DNA from: Lutimaribacter pacificus
GTDB taxonomy: Bacteria; Pseudomonadota; Alphaproteobacteria; Rhodobacterales; Rhodobacteraceae
Length of the DNA stretch: 64,000 nucleotides
Assembly: GCF_900142185.1 (NCBI RefSeq)
Contig: NZ_FQZZ01000003.1
Location: 62,001-126,000 of the forward strand
Direction of reading: 5' to 3'
This document shows positions 27,179-37,209 of the stretch, piece after piece (positions within the stretch are counted from its first letter, which is position 1; each line of letters starts with the position of its first letter). The translations under genes were made by a program, and so were the position numbers. The notes below the pieces were generated by a model. It had not been told where the DNA came from, made no database searches, and worked only from the letters and a program-made list of their open reading frames with translations.

Positions 27179-29473
27179 TCAATGCAGCTGGCGCTGCACG
27201 GTTTCGGTCAGCTCGCTGAGCGAAAAGGGCTTGGGCAGAAAGACCGAGTTCGGCAGATCCTTCTGCGCCTCGCCAAAACTTTCCTCGGCATAGCCCGAGA
27301 CAAAGACGACCTGGACATCGGGGCGATCCTGCAACGCCGCCTTCACCCAGCTTGGCCCGTCCAGCCCGGGCATCACCACATCGGTGACGAAAAGATCGAC
27401 GGCGAGCCCCGGATCGCGCAGCAGGTCCAGCGCGGTTTCGGCCGAATCGGCCTCGATCACCGTGTAGCCGCGCAGGCGCAGCGCCCGCGCCGCGAAGGCC
27501 CGCACCGGCGCCTCGTCCTCGACCAGCAGGATCACCCCTTCGGCGGGTTTCGCCGGCAGCGCGGCGGCCTGCGCATCGGGGGCGGCGCCCTGCCCGGCCT
27601 CGTCCAGCGCGGGGAAATAGAGCGTGAACCGGCTGCCCTGCCCCGGCGTGCTGTCCACGAAGATGTATCCGCCGCTCTGCTTGACGATGCCATAGGCGGT
27701 CGACAGGCCCAGCCCGGTGCCCTGCCCGACGCCCTTGGTGGTAAAGAAGGGCTCGAACACCTTCTGGCGCAGATCGCAATCCATGCCGATACCGTCGTCG
27801 CTGACGCGGATGGTGACATATTCGCCCGCCGGCACCGTCGCCCGGTCGCGCGACAGCGGCGCGGCCAGTATCTCGCACCCGGTCTCGATGCGGATCTCGC
27901 CGCCGCCGGGCATGGCGTCGCGCGCATTGACCACCAGGTTCATCAGCACCTGTTCCAGTTGCCGCCGGTCCACCCGGATCGGCCGCAGCGCCGGGTCGTG
28001 CATCAGCGACAGCGTCACGCGCTCGCCCACCAGCCGGTTCAGAAGATGCGTGAGATCGGCCAGCGTGTTGCGGATATCCACGATCTCGGGGCGCAGGGTC
28101 TGCTTGCGCGAAAAGGCCAGCAATTGCCCGACCAGCGCGGCGGCCCGGTTGGCGTTCTGGTTGATCTGCACCAGGTCGGCGTAATCCGGGTCGCCCTGAT
28201 CGTGGCGCAGAAGCAGAAGGTCGCAATGCCCGGAAATCGCGGTCAGCAGATTGTTGAAATCATGCGCCACCCCGCCGGCAAGCTCGCCGATCGCCTGCAT
28301 CTTCTGGCTTTGCACGAACTGCGCCTCAAGCGACTTGAACTCGGTGGCGTCCGACACCACCGCCATCAGCTCGGGCGCGTCGGCCGGTCCGGTGGCGTGC
28401 AGGGCGACCTGTACGAATACCTCGCGGTCGTGGCGCGCGAGGCGCAGGAATTCCGATTGCCGCGTCAGCCGCCCGTCCAGCGCATCGGCGATCCAGTCGG
28501 AAATCGACCGGCCCAGCCCCTCCATCAGCGAGGACAGCGGCACGCCCTCGCAACTGTCGCGCCCGAACAGCTCCAGCGCGACGCGGTTGGCCTGCCGGAC
28601 ATGCCCCCGGCCGTCGATCCGCAACAGCGCGACCGGCAGGCTGTCGAGAAGATCGCCGTCCGAGGCCGCCTGCCGCGTCCCGCCCGGCGGTGGCAGCAGG
28701 TAGATCTCGCGCCGGCCCGCCACCCCCTCGCCCTGCGCGATCAGGCAATCGACGCGCCCGTCCGCGCCGCTGACCGCATGAACATGGCCGGGACGCAGCG
28801 GCAGGTCGGGGAATATCCGGTCAAGCGACCTGCGCCGGTCGCCGATCAGGCGGCGGGCGGCGTCGTTCATCGACAGAACCGTGCCGCTGCGCCCCACCGT
28901 CAACAGCGGCAGCGCGACCGAGCCGCGCGTGCCCGCCGCGCGGTCGGCCATATCCTCGAGCCGCCAGAGAAAGGCACCCTGCTCCAGCCGGTGCGCCGTG
29001 ATCCGCGTGTGGCCGCGGCGCGACACCACATCCTCGGCCGCGTGGCCCGTGGCGGCGGCCTTGCCCTGCAGCCGGAACAGCACCGCGCCGGGATTGGCGA
29101 AATTCCGTTCCAGCGCGCCGGCCAGCGTTTGCGCCCTGCCCGACAGGCGGTCCGCGGCGATGTTGCGGCTGCGGATCGCGCCATCGGCATCGGTGACGAA
29201 GGTCGGCAGCACGTCATGCGCGACAAAGCCCGAGATCAGCGCCAGCGCGCGTTTCCGCCGCCGCGCGTGCAGCCACACGCCCAGCCCGGCGGCGAGGATC
29301 GCCGCCAACAGCGTGATCCCGGCGGCCAGGCTGCCCAGCGCCAGCGCCGGATGCGGCAGCATCCGCGCCGCGACGACGCAAAGCGCGGCGCAGGCCAGGA
29401 TCAGCGGCACGCGTCGCAACACCCGCGCCGAACTGCGCGCGACCGGACCTGGAGAAAGCGCGGTATCCGCCAA
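27179..29473 (-). CDS. cckA: CckA-type hybrid histidine kinase
   Basis: This membrane hybrid kinase heads the CckA-ChpT-CtrA phosphorelay controlling cell cycle, motility and gene transfer in Alphaproteobacteria. The 764-residue protein starts at a TTG (29473), with AGGGGG 6 nt before it. It has two N-terminal helices (about residues 22-65), PAS regions (about 90-370, including LLRIDGRGHVRQANRVALELFG), and the H-box ELAGGVAHDFNNLLTAISGHCDLLL. The N/G boxes are VMNLVVNARDAMPGGGEI and GQGTGLGLSTAYGIVKQSGG. The C-terminal receiver (about 643-764) has DLFVTDVVMPGLDG with the phospho-Asp. A full CtrA-type site lies 51 bp upstream. Confidence 0.93.
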   Translation of the reverse strand: MADTALSPGPVARSSARVLRRVPLILACAALCVVAARMLPHPALALGSLAAGITLLAAILAAGLGVWLHARRRKRALALISGFVAHDVLPTFVTDADGAIRSRNIAADRLSGRAQTLAGALERNFANPGAVLFRLQGKAAATGHAAEDVVSRRGHTRITAHRLEQGAFLWRLEDMADRAAGTRGSVALPLLTVGRSGTVLSMNDAARRLIGDRRRSLDRIFPDLPLRPGHVHAVSGADGRVDCLIAQGEGVAGRREIYLLPPPGGTRQAASDGDLLDSLPVALLRIDGRGHVRQANRVALELFGRDSCEGVPLSSLMEGLGRSISDWIADALDGRLTRQSEFLRLARHDREVFVQVALHATGPADAPELMAVVSDATEFKSLEAQFVQSQKMQAIGELAGGVAHDFNNLLTAISGHCDLLLLRHDQGDPDYADLVQINQNANRAAALVGQLLAFSRKQTLRPEIVDIRNTLADLTHLLNRLVGERVTLSLMHDPALRPIRVDRRQLEQVLMNLVVNARDAMPGGGEIRIETGCEILAAPLSRDRATVPAGEYVTIRVSDDGIGMDCDLRQKVFEPFFTTKGVGQGTGLGLSTAYGIVKQSGGYIFVDSTPGQGSRFTLYFPALDEAGQGAAPDAQAAALPAKPAEGVILLVEDEAPVRAFAARALRLRGYTVIEADSAETALDLLRDPGLAVDLFVTDVVMPGLDGPSWVKAALQDRPDVQVVFVSGYAEESFGEAQKDLPNSVFLPKPFSLSELTETVQRQLH

Positions 29474-29523
29474 AGCTGGCCCCCTGATGCAACCTCGTTC
29501 GCGGCAGTAATGCGCACGACGCG

Positions 29524-29538
29524 TTAATCAGGGTTTAA
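29524..29538 (-). promoter_or_regulatory. Full CtrA-type box upstream of cckA
   Basis: TTAA-TCAGGGT-TTAAC on plus also reads TTAA-ACCCTGA-TTAAC on minus, so it fits the CtrA consensus in either orientation. It lies 51 bp upstream of the cckA start, which would allow CtrA to control its own kinase. Binding is inferred. Confidence 0.65.
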
Positions 29539-29574
29539 CACGCCGCGAATCTCTCCTTAAAGTTGTTTATGATA

Positions 29575-30738
29575 TTAATGTCTCGCCAGAACGGACAGGT
29601 AGAACCCGTCGCCCTCGGGGCCGGGCAGCCAGCGACAATCGCGCGACAGGCTCCAGCCGGGATGGCGGTTCAGAAAGGCGTCGATGCGGTCGCGGTTCTC
29701 GCAGTCGAGAACCGAGCAGGTGGTATAGGCAAGCCAGCCCTGCGGCGCGACCAGACCGGCCGCCCGGTCCAGTATCGCGTCCTGGCTGGCGGTCAGATCG
29801 GCCAGCCGCGCCGCGGTCAGGGCCCATTTGCCCTCGGGCGCGCGCCGCCATGCGCCGCTGCCGGAACAGGGCACATCGGTCAGCACAAGGCCATAGGGCG
29901 CCGCGGCCTGCACAGCCGCCATATCCGCGCGGGCGATCCGCGCGCCGGCCCGGGCGGCGCGGGCGGGAATGTCCTTCATCCGGTCGGGGGCGGCATCATG
30001 GGCGGTGACCGCACGGCCGAACCGCGCCGCCATCGCCAGCGCCTTGCCTCCGCCGCCAGCACAGAAATCCAATATCTTTTCGACGGTTACATCTGGAAGT
30101 TCACATATGGATGCCTGGCTTGCGCCGTCCTGCAGCTCGACCAGACCTTCCAGAAAAGGCGCCGATTGCGCGATGCGACGGGCGCCTTCGGTCACGATCA
30201 GCGCGGTCGGCGCAATGGCGGCTTCGACCGTCACGATCCCGGCATCGGCAAGCGCCTGGCGCGCGGCCTCGCGCGGCATCCGCGCGGTGTTGACGCGCAG
30301 CATGACCGGCGCGCGGTGGCGCAGGGTTTCGGCGCAGGCTTCGGCCGCCTCGCCCAGGCTGTCCTGCCACAGCGGCCAGAGCCAGTCGGGCAGATCCAGC
30401 GCATCCAGCCCCTGCGGCGGGGCGCCCGCCGCGTCCTCGGCCGGGCTCAGCGGGGCGGGCGCGTGCCCGTCGCCGGTGAAAAGCGTCGCGGGGTCCGTGC
30501 CCTCACCGCGCAGCAGGCCGATCATGCGCGCACGGCCGCTTTCGCCTCCGCCCAGCACCGCGCAGGAGCGCCAGCGGCGCAGCGCGTCGAACACATGGTC
30601 ACGCACCGCCGCGCGATCCTTCGATCCGGCAAAGCGCGAGGCCCGCGCCCAGCGCGTCAGCGCCATCTCGGCCGGCGTGCCCTCGCGGATCGTGTCAAGG
30701 ATCGCGGCGGCGGCGGCAACGCGCGCGCCGGGCGTCAA
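29575..30738 (-). CDS. RsmB/NOP-family RNA m5C methyltransferase
   Basis: This 387-residue SAM-dependent rRNA cytosine-C5 methyltransferase probably acts on 16S rRNA. The N-terminal part (about 1-140) is helical, with RFAGSKDRAAVRDHVFDALRRWRSC. The catalytic domain has the SAM loop ILDFCAGGGGKALAMAA, and the two catalytic-Cys motifs DVPCSGSGAWRRAPEGKW and AYTTCSVLDCEN. The start is TTG at 30738 with GAGG 7 nt upstream. It lies 39 bp after the guaB stop on the same strand and is probably co-transcribed with it. Exact target C967 is an inference from the family. Confidence 0.9.
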   Translation of the reverse strand: MTPGARVAAAAAILDTIREGTPAEMALTRWARASRFAGSKDRAAVRDHVFDALRRWRSCAVLGGGESGRARMIGLLRGEGTDPATLFTGDGHAPAPLSPAEDAAGAPPQGLDALDLPDWLWPLWQDSLGEAAEACAETLRHRAPVMLRVNTARMPREAARQALADAGIVTVEAAIAPTALIVTEGARRIAQSAPFLEGLVELQDGASQASICELPDVTVEKILDFCAGGGGKALAMAARFGRAVTAHDAAPDRMKDIPARAARAGARIARADMAAVQAAAPYGLVLTDVPCSGSGAWRRAPEGKWALTAARLADLTASQDAILDRAAGLVAPQGWLAYTTCSVLDCENRDRIDAFLNRHPGWSLSRDCRWLPGPEGDGFYLSVLARH

Positions 30739-30777
30739 ACCGAAACCTCAACTTTGCTACGCAACCACATGATAAGA

Positions 30778-32337
<1,560 letters not shown>

Positions 32338-32362
32338 TCAGGGGCCGAAAGGAGCGCAAGAT

Positions 32363-33322
32363 ATGGCAGGGCACGGGTATGAAGGCGGGCGGCTCGATCT
32401 GCCCTTCGTGGGGATCTCGACCTTCGGCAAGCGGCCCTATGTCGGCGACTGGTCCGCGATCGGGGCCGAGGTGGCGATCCTGGGCGCGCCGTTCGATTCC
32501 GGCACCCAGTTCCGCCCCGGTGCGCGGTTCGGCCCGCGCGGCGTGCGCGAGGCCAGCACGCTGTTTTCCTTCGGCCATGCCGGCGCCTACGACCACGAGG
32601 ATGACGTGACCTACCTGCCCGGCTGGGTCCGCATCGTGGATATCGGCGATGCCGATATCGTCCATACCGACACGATCAAGAGCCATGCCAATATCGAAAC
32701 CGGCGTGCGCGCGATCCTTGACGCAGGCGCCCTGCCCGTCGTGATCGGCGGCGATCATTCGATCAACATCCCCTGCATCGAGGCGTTCGAAGGGCGCGGC
32801 GACATCCATATCCTGCAGATCGACGCGCATCTCGATTTCGTAGACGAACGCCACGGCGTGACGCGCGGCCACGGCAACCCGATGCGCCGGGCAGCGGAAA
32901 AGCCTTATGTCACCGGGCTGACGCAGGTGGGTATCCGCAATGTCAGCTCGACCGCGAAAGAGGGCTATGACGCCGCGCACGCGATGGGCTCGGACATCCT
33001 GAGCGTGCGGCAGGCGCGCAACCTCGGCCCGCAAGCGGTGATCGACCGCATCCCGCGGGGCGCGCGCGTCTATGTCACGGTGGATATCGACGGGTTCTGC
33101 CCCTCGATCGCGCCCGGCACCGGCACGCCCAGCCATGGCGGGTTTCTCTATTACGAGGTGCTCGAGATGATGCAGGCGCTGGCCCGGCGGCACGAGGTCG
33201 TGGGCATCGACCTGGTCGAGGTGGCCCCCGATTACGATCCCACCGGATCGACCGCGATCCTGGCGGCGCAGCTTTTGCTCAACACGCTGGGCTTCATCTT
33301 CCACGCGCGCGGCTTTTCCTGA
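32363..33322 (+). CDS. Agmatinase-family ureohydrolase
   Basis: This 319-residue manganese ureohydrolase (arginase/agmatinase fold) hydrolyses a guanidino compound to urea and an amine. Metal motifs are GGDHSIN, QIDAHLDFVDE and TVDIDGFCPSIAPGTGTPSHGG. The N-terminal RPGARFGPRGVREAS motif is shared with agmatinases and guanidinobutyrase- or guanidinopropionase-like enzymes. GGAG precedes the ATG at 32363. The substrate is not settled: agmatine, guanidinobutyrate and formimidoyl-amino compounds are possible. It is followed 144 bp later by the Fe-S/ASKHA gene on the same strand. Confidence 0.9.
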   Translation: MAGHGYEGGRLDLPFVGISTFGKRPYVGDWSAIGAEVAILGAPFDSGTQFRPGARFGPRGVREASTLFSFGHAGAYDHEDDVTYLPGWVRIVDIGDADIVHTDTIKSHANIETGVRAILDAGALPVVIGGDHSINIPCIEAFEGRGDIHILQIDAHLDFVDERHGVTRGHGNPMRRAAEKPYVTGLTQVGIRNVSSTAKEGYDAAHAMGSDILSVRQARNLGPQAVIDRIPRGARVYVTVDIDGFCPSIAPGTGTPSHGGFLYYEVLEMMQALARRHEVVGIDLVEVAPDYDPTGSTAILAAQLLLNTLGFIFHARGFS

Positions 33323-33466
33323 ACGGTTCTTGAGCGGTTTCGAATATCATCTGGAAAAGATTTCAGCCCCTTGTGCCGCCTGCGGCCCGGAAAATGACGT
33401 TTGCCGCCTTTCGCGCAGGGCCCCAGCGGCTATGGTCTGCGCAAGCGCGAACAACCGAGGCCAGGC

Positions 33467-35521
33467 ATGAGCACCGATCCCGTCAAAGAGCCCCTTGTCA
33501 TCTTCACCCCCTCGGGCAAGCGCGGCCGCTTTCCCGCCGGCACCCCTGTCCTGACCGCCGCGCGGCAGCTTGGCGTCGACCTGGACAGCGTCTGTGGCGG
33601 GCGCGGGATCTGTTCGAAATGCCAGGTCGTCCCGTCCTATGGCGAGTTTTCCAAGCACGGGGTCACGGTGGCAGACGATGCCCTGTCGGACTGGAACTCG
33701 GTCGAGGAACGGTATCGGCAGAAACGCGGAATGAAACCGGGCCGGCGGCTGAGCTGCCAGGCCACGGTGCAGGGCGACGTGGTGATCGACGTGCCCCCCG
33801 AAAGCCAGGTCCACCGGCAGGTGGTGCGCAAGGCCGCCTCGGCCCGCGCGATCACCATGGACCCGGCCACGCGGCTCTATTTCGTCGAGGTCCAGGAGCC
33901 CGACATGCACGAACCGACCGGCGATCTGGAACGGCTGGAACGCGCGCTCGGCGAACAATGGCAGATCGGCGAGATCACCGCCGACCTGAGCGTTCTGGGC
34001 AAGCTCCAGCCCACCCTGCGCAAGGGCAAATGGCAGGTGACGGTGGCGCTTTACCACGATCACACGGGCGGCCCCGCGCGCCTGATCGACATCTGGCCCG
34101 ACCTGCATGAAGGCGGGATATACGGGCTGGCGATCGACCTCGGCTCGACCACCATCGCGGGGCACCTGTGCAATCTGGATACCGGCGAGGTTCTGGCCTC
34201 GTCCGGGCTGATGAACCCGCAGATCCGGTTCGGCGAGGATCTGATGAGCCGGGTCAGCTATGCGATGATGAACCCCGGCGGCGATGCCGAGATGACCCGC
34301 GCCGTGCGCGAGGCGCTGAACGCGCTGGCGCAGGAACTGGCGGAAGAGGGCAAGATCGACCCGGCCCTGATCTGCGAGGTCACGCTGGTCTGCAACCCGG
34401 TGATGCACCACCTGGCGCTGGGGATCGACCCGGTGGAACTGGGCCAGGCGCCCTTTGCGCTGGCGACCTCGGACAGCCTGTCCCTGCCCGCCCGCGCGCT
34501 GGACCTGACGGCCATCAACACCCGCGCGCGGCTTTACATACTGCCCTGCATCGCGGGCCATGTCGGCGCCGATGCCGCCGCCGTGGCGCTGTCGGAAGAA
34601 CCCGACAAGTCCGACGACCTGGTGCTGGTCTGCGATGTCGGCACCAATGCCGAGATCCTGCTGGGCAACCGGACGCGGGTGCTGGCCTGCTCCTCGCCCA
34701 CCGGCCCCGCCTTCGAGGGCGCGCAGATCAGTTCCGGCCAGCGCGCGGCCTCGGGCGCCATCGAACGGATCGAGATCGACCCCGTCACCAAGGAGCCCCG
34801 CTTTCGCGTGATCGGCATCAACCGCTGGTCGGACGAGCCGGGATTCGACAAGCAGGTCGCCAGGACCGGCATCACCGGCATCTGCGGCTCGGGCATCATC
34901 GAGGCGGTGGCCGAGATGCGCATGGCGGGGCTGCTGGACCCGTCGGGCCTGATCGGCTCGGCCGCGCAGACCGGCACGGATCGCTGCATCGCCGACGGGC
35001 GCACCCATTCCTACGTCATCCATGACGGCACCGCCGATGGCGGCCCGCTGATCAGCGTGACCCAGGGCGACATTCGCGCGATCCAGCTTGCGAAATCGGC
35101 GCTTTACGCGGGCGCCCGGCTGCTGATGGACGAAATGGGCGTCGACAAGGTGGACCGCGTGGTGCTGGCAGGGGCGTTCGGCGCGCATATCAGCCCGAAA
35201 CACGCGATGGTGCTGGGCATGATCCCCGACGTCGCCCTTGACCGCGTGACAAGCGCCGGCAACGCCGCCGGCACCGGCGCGCGCATCGCGCTGCACAACG
35301 TCGCCGCCCGCGCCGCCATCGAGAAGACCGTGCGCGAGATCACCAAGGTCGAAACCGCGATCGAGCCCAAATTCCAGGACCATTTCGTCGCCGCCAACGC
35401 CATCCCCCACGCCACCGACCCGTTCCCGGAACTGCGGCAGGCGGTGCCCCTGCCCGACGTGCATTTCAACACCGGCGGCGGTGACGGCGAAGGCGGCCGC
35501 CGGCGCAGGCGGCGGGGATAA
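33467..35521 (+). CDS. [2Fe-2S]/ASKHA corrinoid-activation-type protein
   Basis: This 684-residue protein starts at the ATG at 33467. The N-terminal [2Fe-2S] ferredoxin domain has Cys43, Cys49, Cys52 (VCGGRGICSKC) and Cys97 (RLSC). A linker and an ASKHA-type ATPase region follow from about residue 220 (GLAIDLGSTTIAGHL), with LVCDVGTNAEILLGN, SSPTGPAFEGAQISSGQRA, GITGICGSGIIEAVAEM and VVLAGAFGAHISPKHAMVLGMIPD. This architecture (DUF4445-like) matches activators such as RACo and RamA that reduce the inactive Co(II) corrinoid of methyltransferases. No corrinoid protein or methyltransferase is in the window. The C-terminus ends in a Gly/Arg tail (GGRRRRRRG). Confidence 0.88.
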   Translation: MSTDPVKEPLVIFTPSGKRGRFPAGTPVLTAARQLGVDLDSVCGGRGICSKCQVVPSYGEFSKHGVTVADDALSDWNSVEERYRQKRGMKPGRRLSCQATVQGDVVIDVPPESQVHRQVVRKAASARAITMDPATRLYFVEVQEPDMHEPTGDLERLERALGEQWQIGEITADLSVLGKLQPTLRKGKWQVTVALYHDHTGGPARLIDIWPDLHEGGIYGLAIDLGSTTIAGHLCNLDTGEVLASSGLMNPQIRFGEDLMSRVSYAMMNPGGDAEMTRAVREALNALAQELAEEGKIDPALICEVTLVCNPVMHHLALGIDPVELGQAPFALATSDSLSLPARALDLTAINTRARLYILPCIAGHVGADAAAVALSEEPDKSDDLVLVCDVGTNAEILLGNRTRVLACSSPTGPAFEGAQISSGQRAASGAIERIEIDPVTKEPRFRVIGINRWSDEPGFDKQVARTGITGICGSGIIEAVAEMRMAGLLDPSGLIGSAAQTGTDRCIADGRTHSYVIHDGTADGGPLISVTQGDIRAIQLAKSALYAGARLLMDEMGVDKVDRVVLAGAFGAHISPKHAMVLGMIPDVALDRVTSAGNAAGTGARIALHNVAARAAIEKTVREITKVETAIEPKFQDHFVAANAIPHATDPFPELRQAVPLPDVHFNTGGGDGEGGRRRRRRG

Positions 35522-35833
35522 GGCGCACTTGCCGGCAGGGTCGTCCCGGGGCGCTGGCAAGACTTGCATTGCACAGACCTGCGACATGGCGGAAGGCATC
35601 GGACCGCCTGTGCCCCCTCCACCGGCCATCGCACATTGCCGCTCAGCGTGCAGGCATACTTATCTGCGCATCTAATGGCCGGTTTGAGCCCAATGACCTG
35701 ATGCTGCACCTTGCACCAATGTCCGCTGCTCGAGCTGTGGATAAAAACCTGAAAATAATCAAACCGGGTTTTGCAAAGGGTTTGCGGCTCAAGATTTTTC
35801 AACCGATGGACACGTCATTTTTGACTAATTCAT
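35522..35833. other. Gene-poor left edge of the AT-richer islet
   Basis: No gene is supported in these 312 bp. The first half still resembles the host GC content. From about 35,690 the sequence becomes AT-rich (AAAAACCTGAAAATAATCAAA, TTTTTGACTAATTCATTTAAA). Reading frames here lack ribosome sites or domain features. No terminator with a clear stem or flanking repeat was seen. Confidence 0.6.
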
Positions 35834-36349
35834 TTAAAACGTGAAGTAGCGAGTTGCGCACGATCGACCAACGTATTGCTCGTCTTCCGAAAGTCGTTTG
35901 AACATCCATAGCGTATTCACGTGCAAGTCGACTGGTGCTCCGATGTAGTTTGACGTCGAGTTGGCGGTGGCCCGCAGTTCAGCATACAGAGACGGGTTTT
36001 CCTCTTGCTTCACTAAGCCAGTTTCAGCGGTCCAAACAAAGGAAAAGTCTGACTTCGAACTGCTGTGTTCCGGCCAAGCGGCTCCAAGGGTCGCAACGTC
36101 AGTTACATGTATGGGGGAAATTTCCTTGCCAATGACAGTGCCCTCAGGATCACGCAGCACAACATCTGGTATCAAGTAGCTGTTGCTAAAGTCAACAAAT
36201 GCCTCGTAGCTCAGTTCGCTTCCGTTCGGCAGTTTCACGCACTGCCCAAATTTCAGAGAATAAACCCAGACGAGCGCTATGAGGCCCAGGCCGCCCAGGA
36301 TTGTAATGACACTCAATGTGACGATGAAGATGCGAAGGGCGACAATCAT
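35834..36349 (-). CDS. Membrane-anchored protein of unknown function (islet)
   Basis: This 171-residue protein starts at the ATG at 36349, which overlaps the upstream stop by four bases (ATGA), so it is translationally coupled. An N-terminal membrane anchor (IVALRIFIVTLSVITILGGLGLIALVWVYSL, about residues 2-32) is followed by a soluble, probably periplasmic domain with two Cys (FGQCVKLPNGSELSYEAFVDF; VGRSCATRYF). I recognise no family. Base composition is clearly more AT-rich than the flanks. Being the last gene of a toxin-like cassette, it could be an immunity protein acting in the periplasm; that is inference only. Confidence 0.72.
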   Translation of the reverse strand: MIVALRIFIVTLSVITILGGLGLIALVWVYSLKFGQCVKLPNGSELSYEAFVDFSNSYLIPDVVLRDPEGTVIGKEISPIHVTDVATLGAAWPEHSSSKSDFSFVWTAETGLVKQEENPSLYAELRATANSTSNYIGAPVDLHVNTLWMFKRLSEDEQYVGRSCATRYFTF

Positions 36350-36789
36350 TCTGTGTATTCGCTGCGGGTTGCATCTGCATAAATTCGCCCTTCGATGGAG
36401 CCTGACCATGTTCCGGTGATGGCATATGGCTTCCCGTCACGAATGCCAAATCGTTGCGGGCCACCAGTTGGCAATCCAGTGCGGCCTCTCAAGTAATCGT
36501 TCAACGGCTTGTGAATATTGTCATACAAAATACTGCCGGGGCGATAGTCATCTACTTCCACCCCAACGTCCAGTGGGTCCGCGAATTCGTCATCAAGGTA
36601 TAGGGCCAAGCTCCCCGAAAGGTCGATGATGCCGTTTTGCTCGACGCTTTGCCCGGAAAATGATCCACCGATTGTGGTGTCGCCGATGCTGAAAACAATT
36701 CCTGTCATATCATACGTTCTTTCAAAACTATAGGAGACAGATCCATCAAGAGCACTTCTTGCTGCGCTCGCTATTTGACCTTTCAGCAC
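36346..36789 (-). CDS. Unknown islet protein, possibly the C-terminal part of an interrupted gene
   Basis: The 147-residue frame begins at a GTG (36789) without a usable ribosome site. It is in the same frame as the Mu-F-like ORF upstream. Between that ORF's TAA (36877-36879) and this GTG there are 29 open codons that translate sensibly (NGGGRGVTLTQIGHSQKIIS, then AFIDRRGE). The body is beta-rich (YSFERTYDMTGIVFSIGDTT, IDLSGSLALYLDDEFADPLD) and ends YAITGTWSGSIEGRIYADA. No family is recognised. The simplest reading is one longer gene broken by a single nonsense codon. Independent translation from the GTG is the alternative. Confidence 0.55.
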   Translation of the reverse strand: MLKGQIASAARSALDGSVSYSFERTYDMTGIVFSIGDTTIGGSFSGQSVEQNGIIDLSGSLALYLDDEFADPLDVGVEVDDYRPGSILYDNIHKPLNDYLRGRTGLPTGGPQRFGIRDGKPYAITGTWSGSIEGRIYADATRSEYTE

Positions 36790-36876
36790 CTCGCCACGTC
36801 GATCAATAAAGGCTGATATGATCTTTTGGCTATGCCCGATTTGCGTAAGCGTAACGCCACGCCCACCACCGTTAAA

Positions 36877-37209
36877 TTAGTGATTTATGAAGTCAGAGTT
36901 GGACCAGCCGGACTTGGTGCCCAACCCATTGATGGAGAGTCGCAAATACTCGGATGTTTCAGGGTAATAGGGGTCCGCAGTGCATCGACAGTTGTAATCT
37001 TCTCCCGGATGACCACCAACAGGTGGATCGTCCCATGAAAATACCTGTCCTTCTCGGGCAGCGTGTGATGAGCGAACTTTGCCGTCATCGCGGGTGCGCC
37101 AAATATAGTGGGTGGTTGGTCGCGCTCGCCCGACAGACAGTTCAATGGGCGTTCCCTTGCGGAGGTATGCCTCAAACGCCTTTTTGTATAATTTCCGATC
37201 GACGAACAT
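36877..37209 (-). CDS. Mu-F / SPP1-gp7-like minor head domain protein
   Basis: This 110-residue product contains the C-terminal signature of phage Mu gpF/SPP1 gp7 proteins: YIWRTRDDGKVRSSHAAREG, then FSWDDPPVGGHPGEDYNCRC (W-x-T-x-D-x-K-V-R-x-x-H ... PGE-x-x-CRC). The ATG at 37209 has GGGTGG 7 nt upstream. In-frame sequence before it (HNCQELQQGGTT) also looks coding but offers no start. The TAA at its end lies in frame with the next ORF. Such domains occur in phage head proteins and in Mu-F polymorphic toxins, where they precede a variable C-terminal domain. No other phage gene is nearby. Confidence 0.7.
   Translation of the reverse strand: MFVDRKLYKKAFEAYLRKGTPIELSVGRARPTTHYIWRTRDDGKVRSSHAAREGQVFSWDDPPVGGHPGEDYNCRCTADPYYPETSEYLRLSINGLGTKSGWSNSDFINH

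Noticed and set aside
35104-35802. 232-codon minus-strand ORF crossing from the ASKHA gene into the islet edge
   Set aside because: Mostly antisense to the ASKHA gene, with a cysteine-rich, low-complexity start and no ribosome site.
35834-37209. Intact prophage or gene transfer agent cluster
   Set aside because: Only the Mu-F-like domain is phage-related; no terminase, portal, capsid, tail, integrase or att-like flanking repeats were seen.
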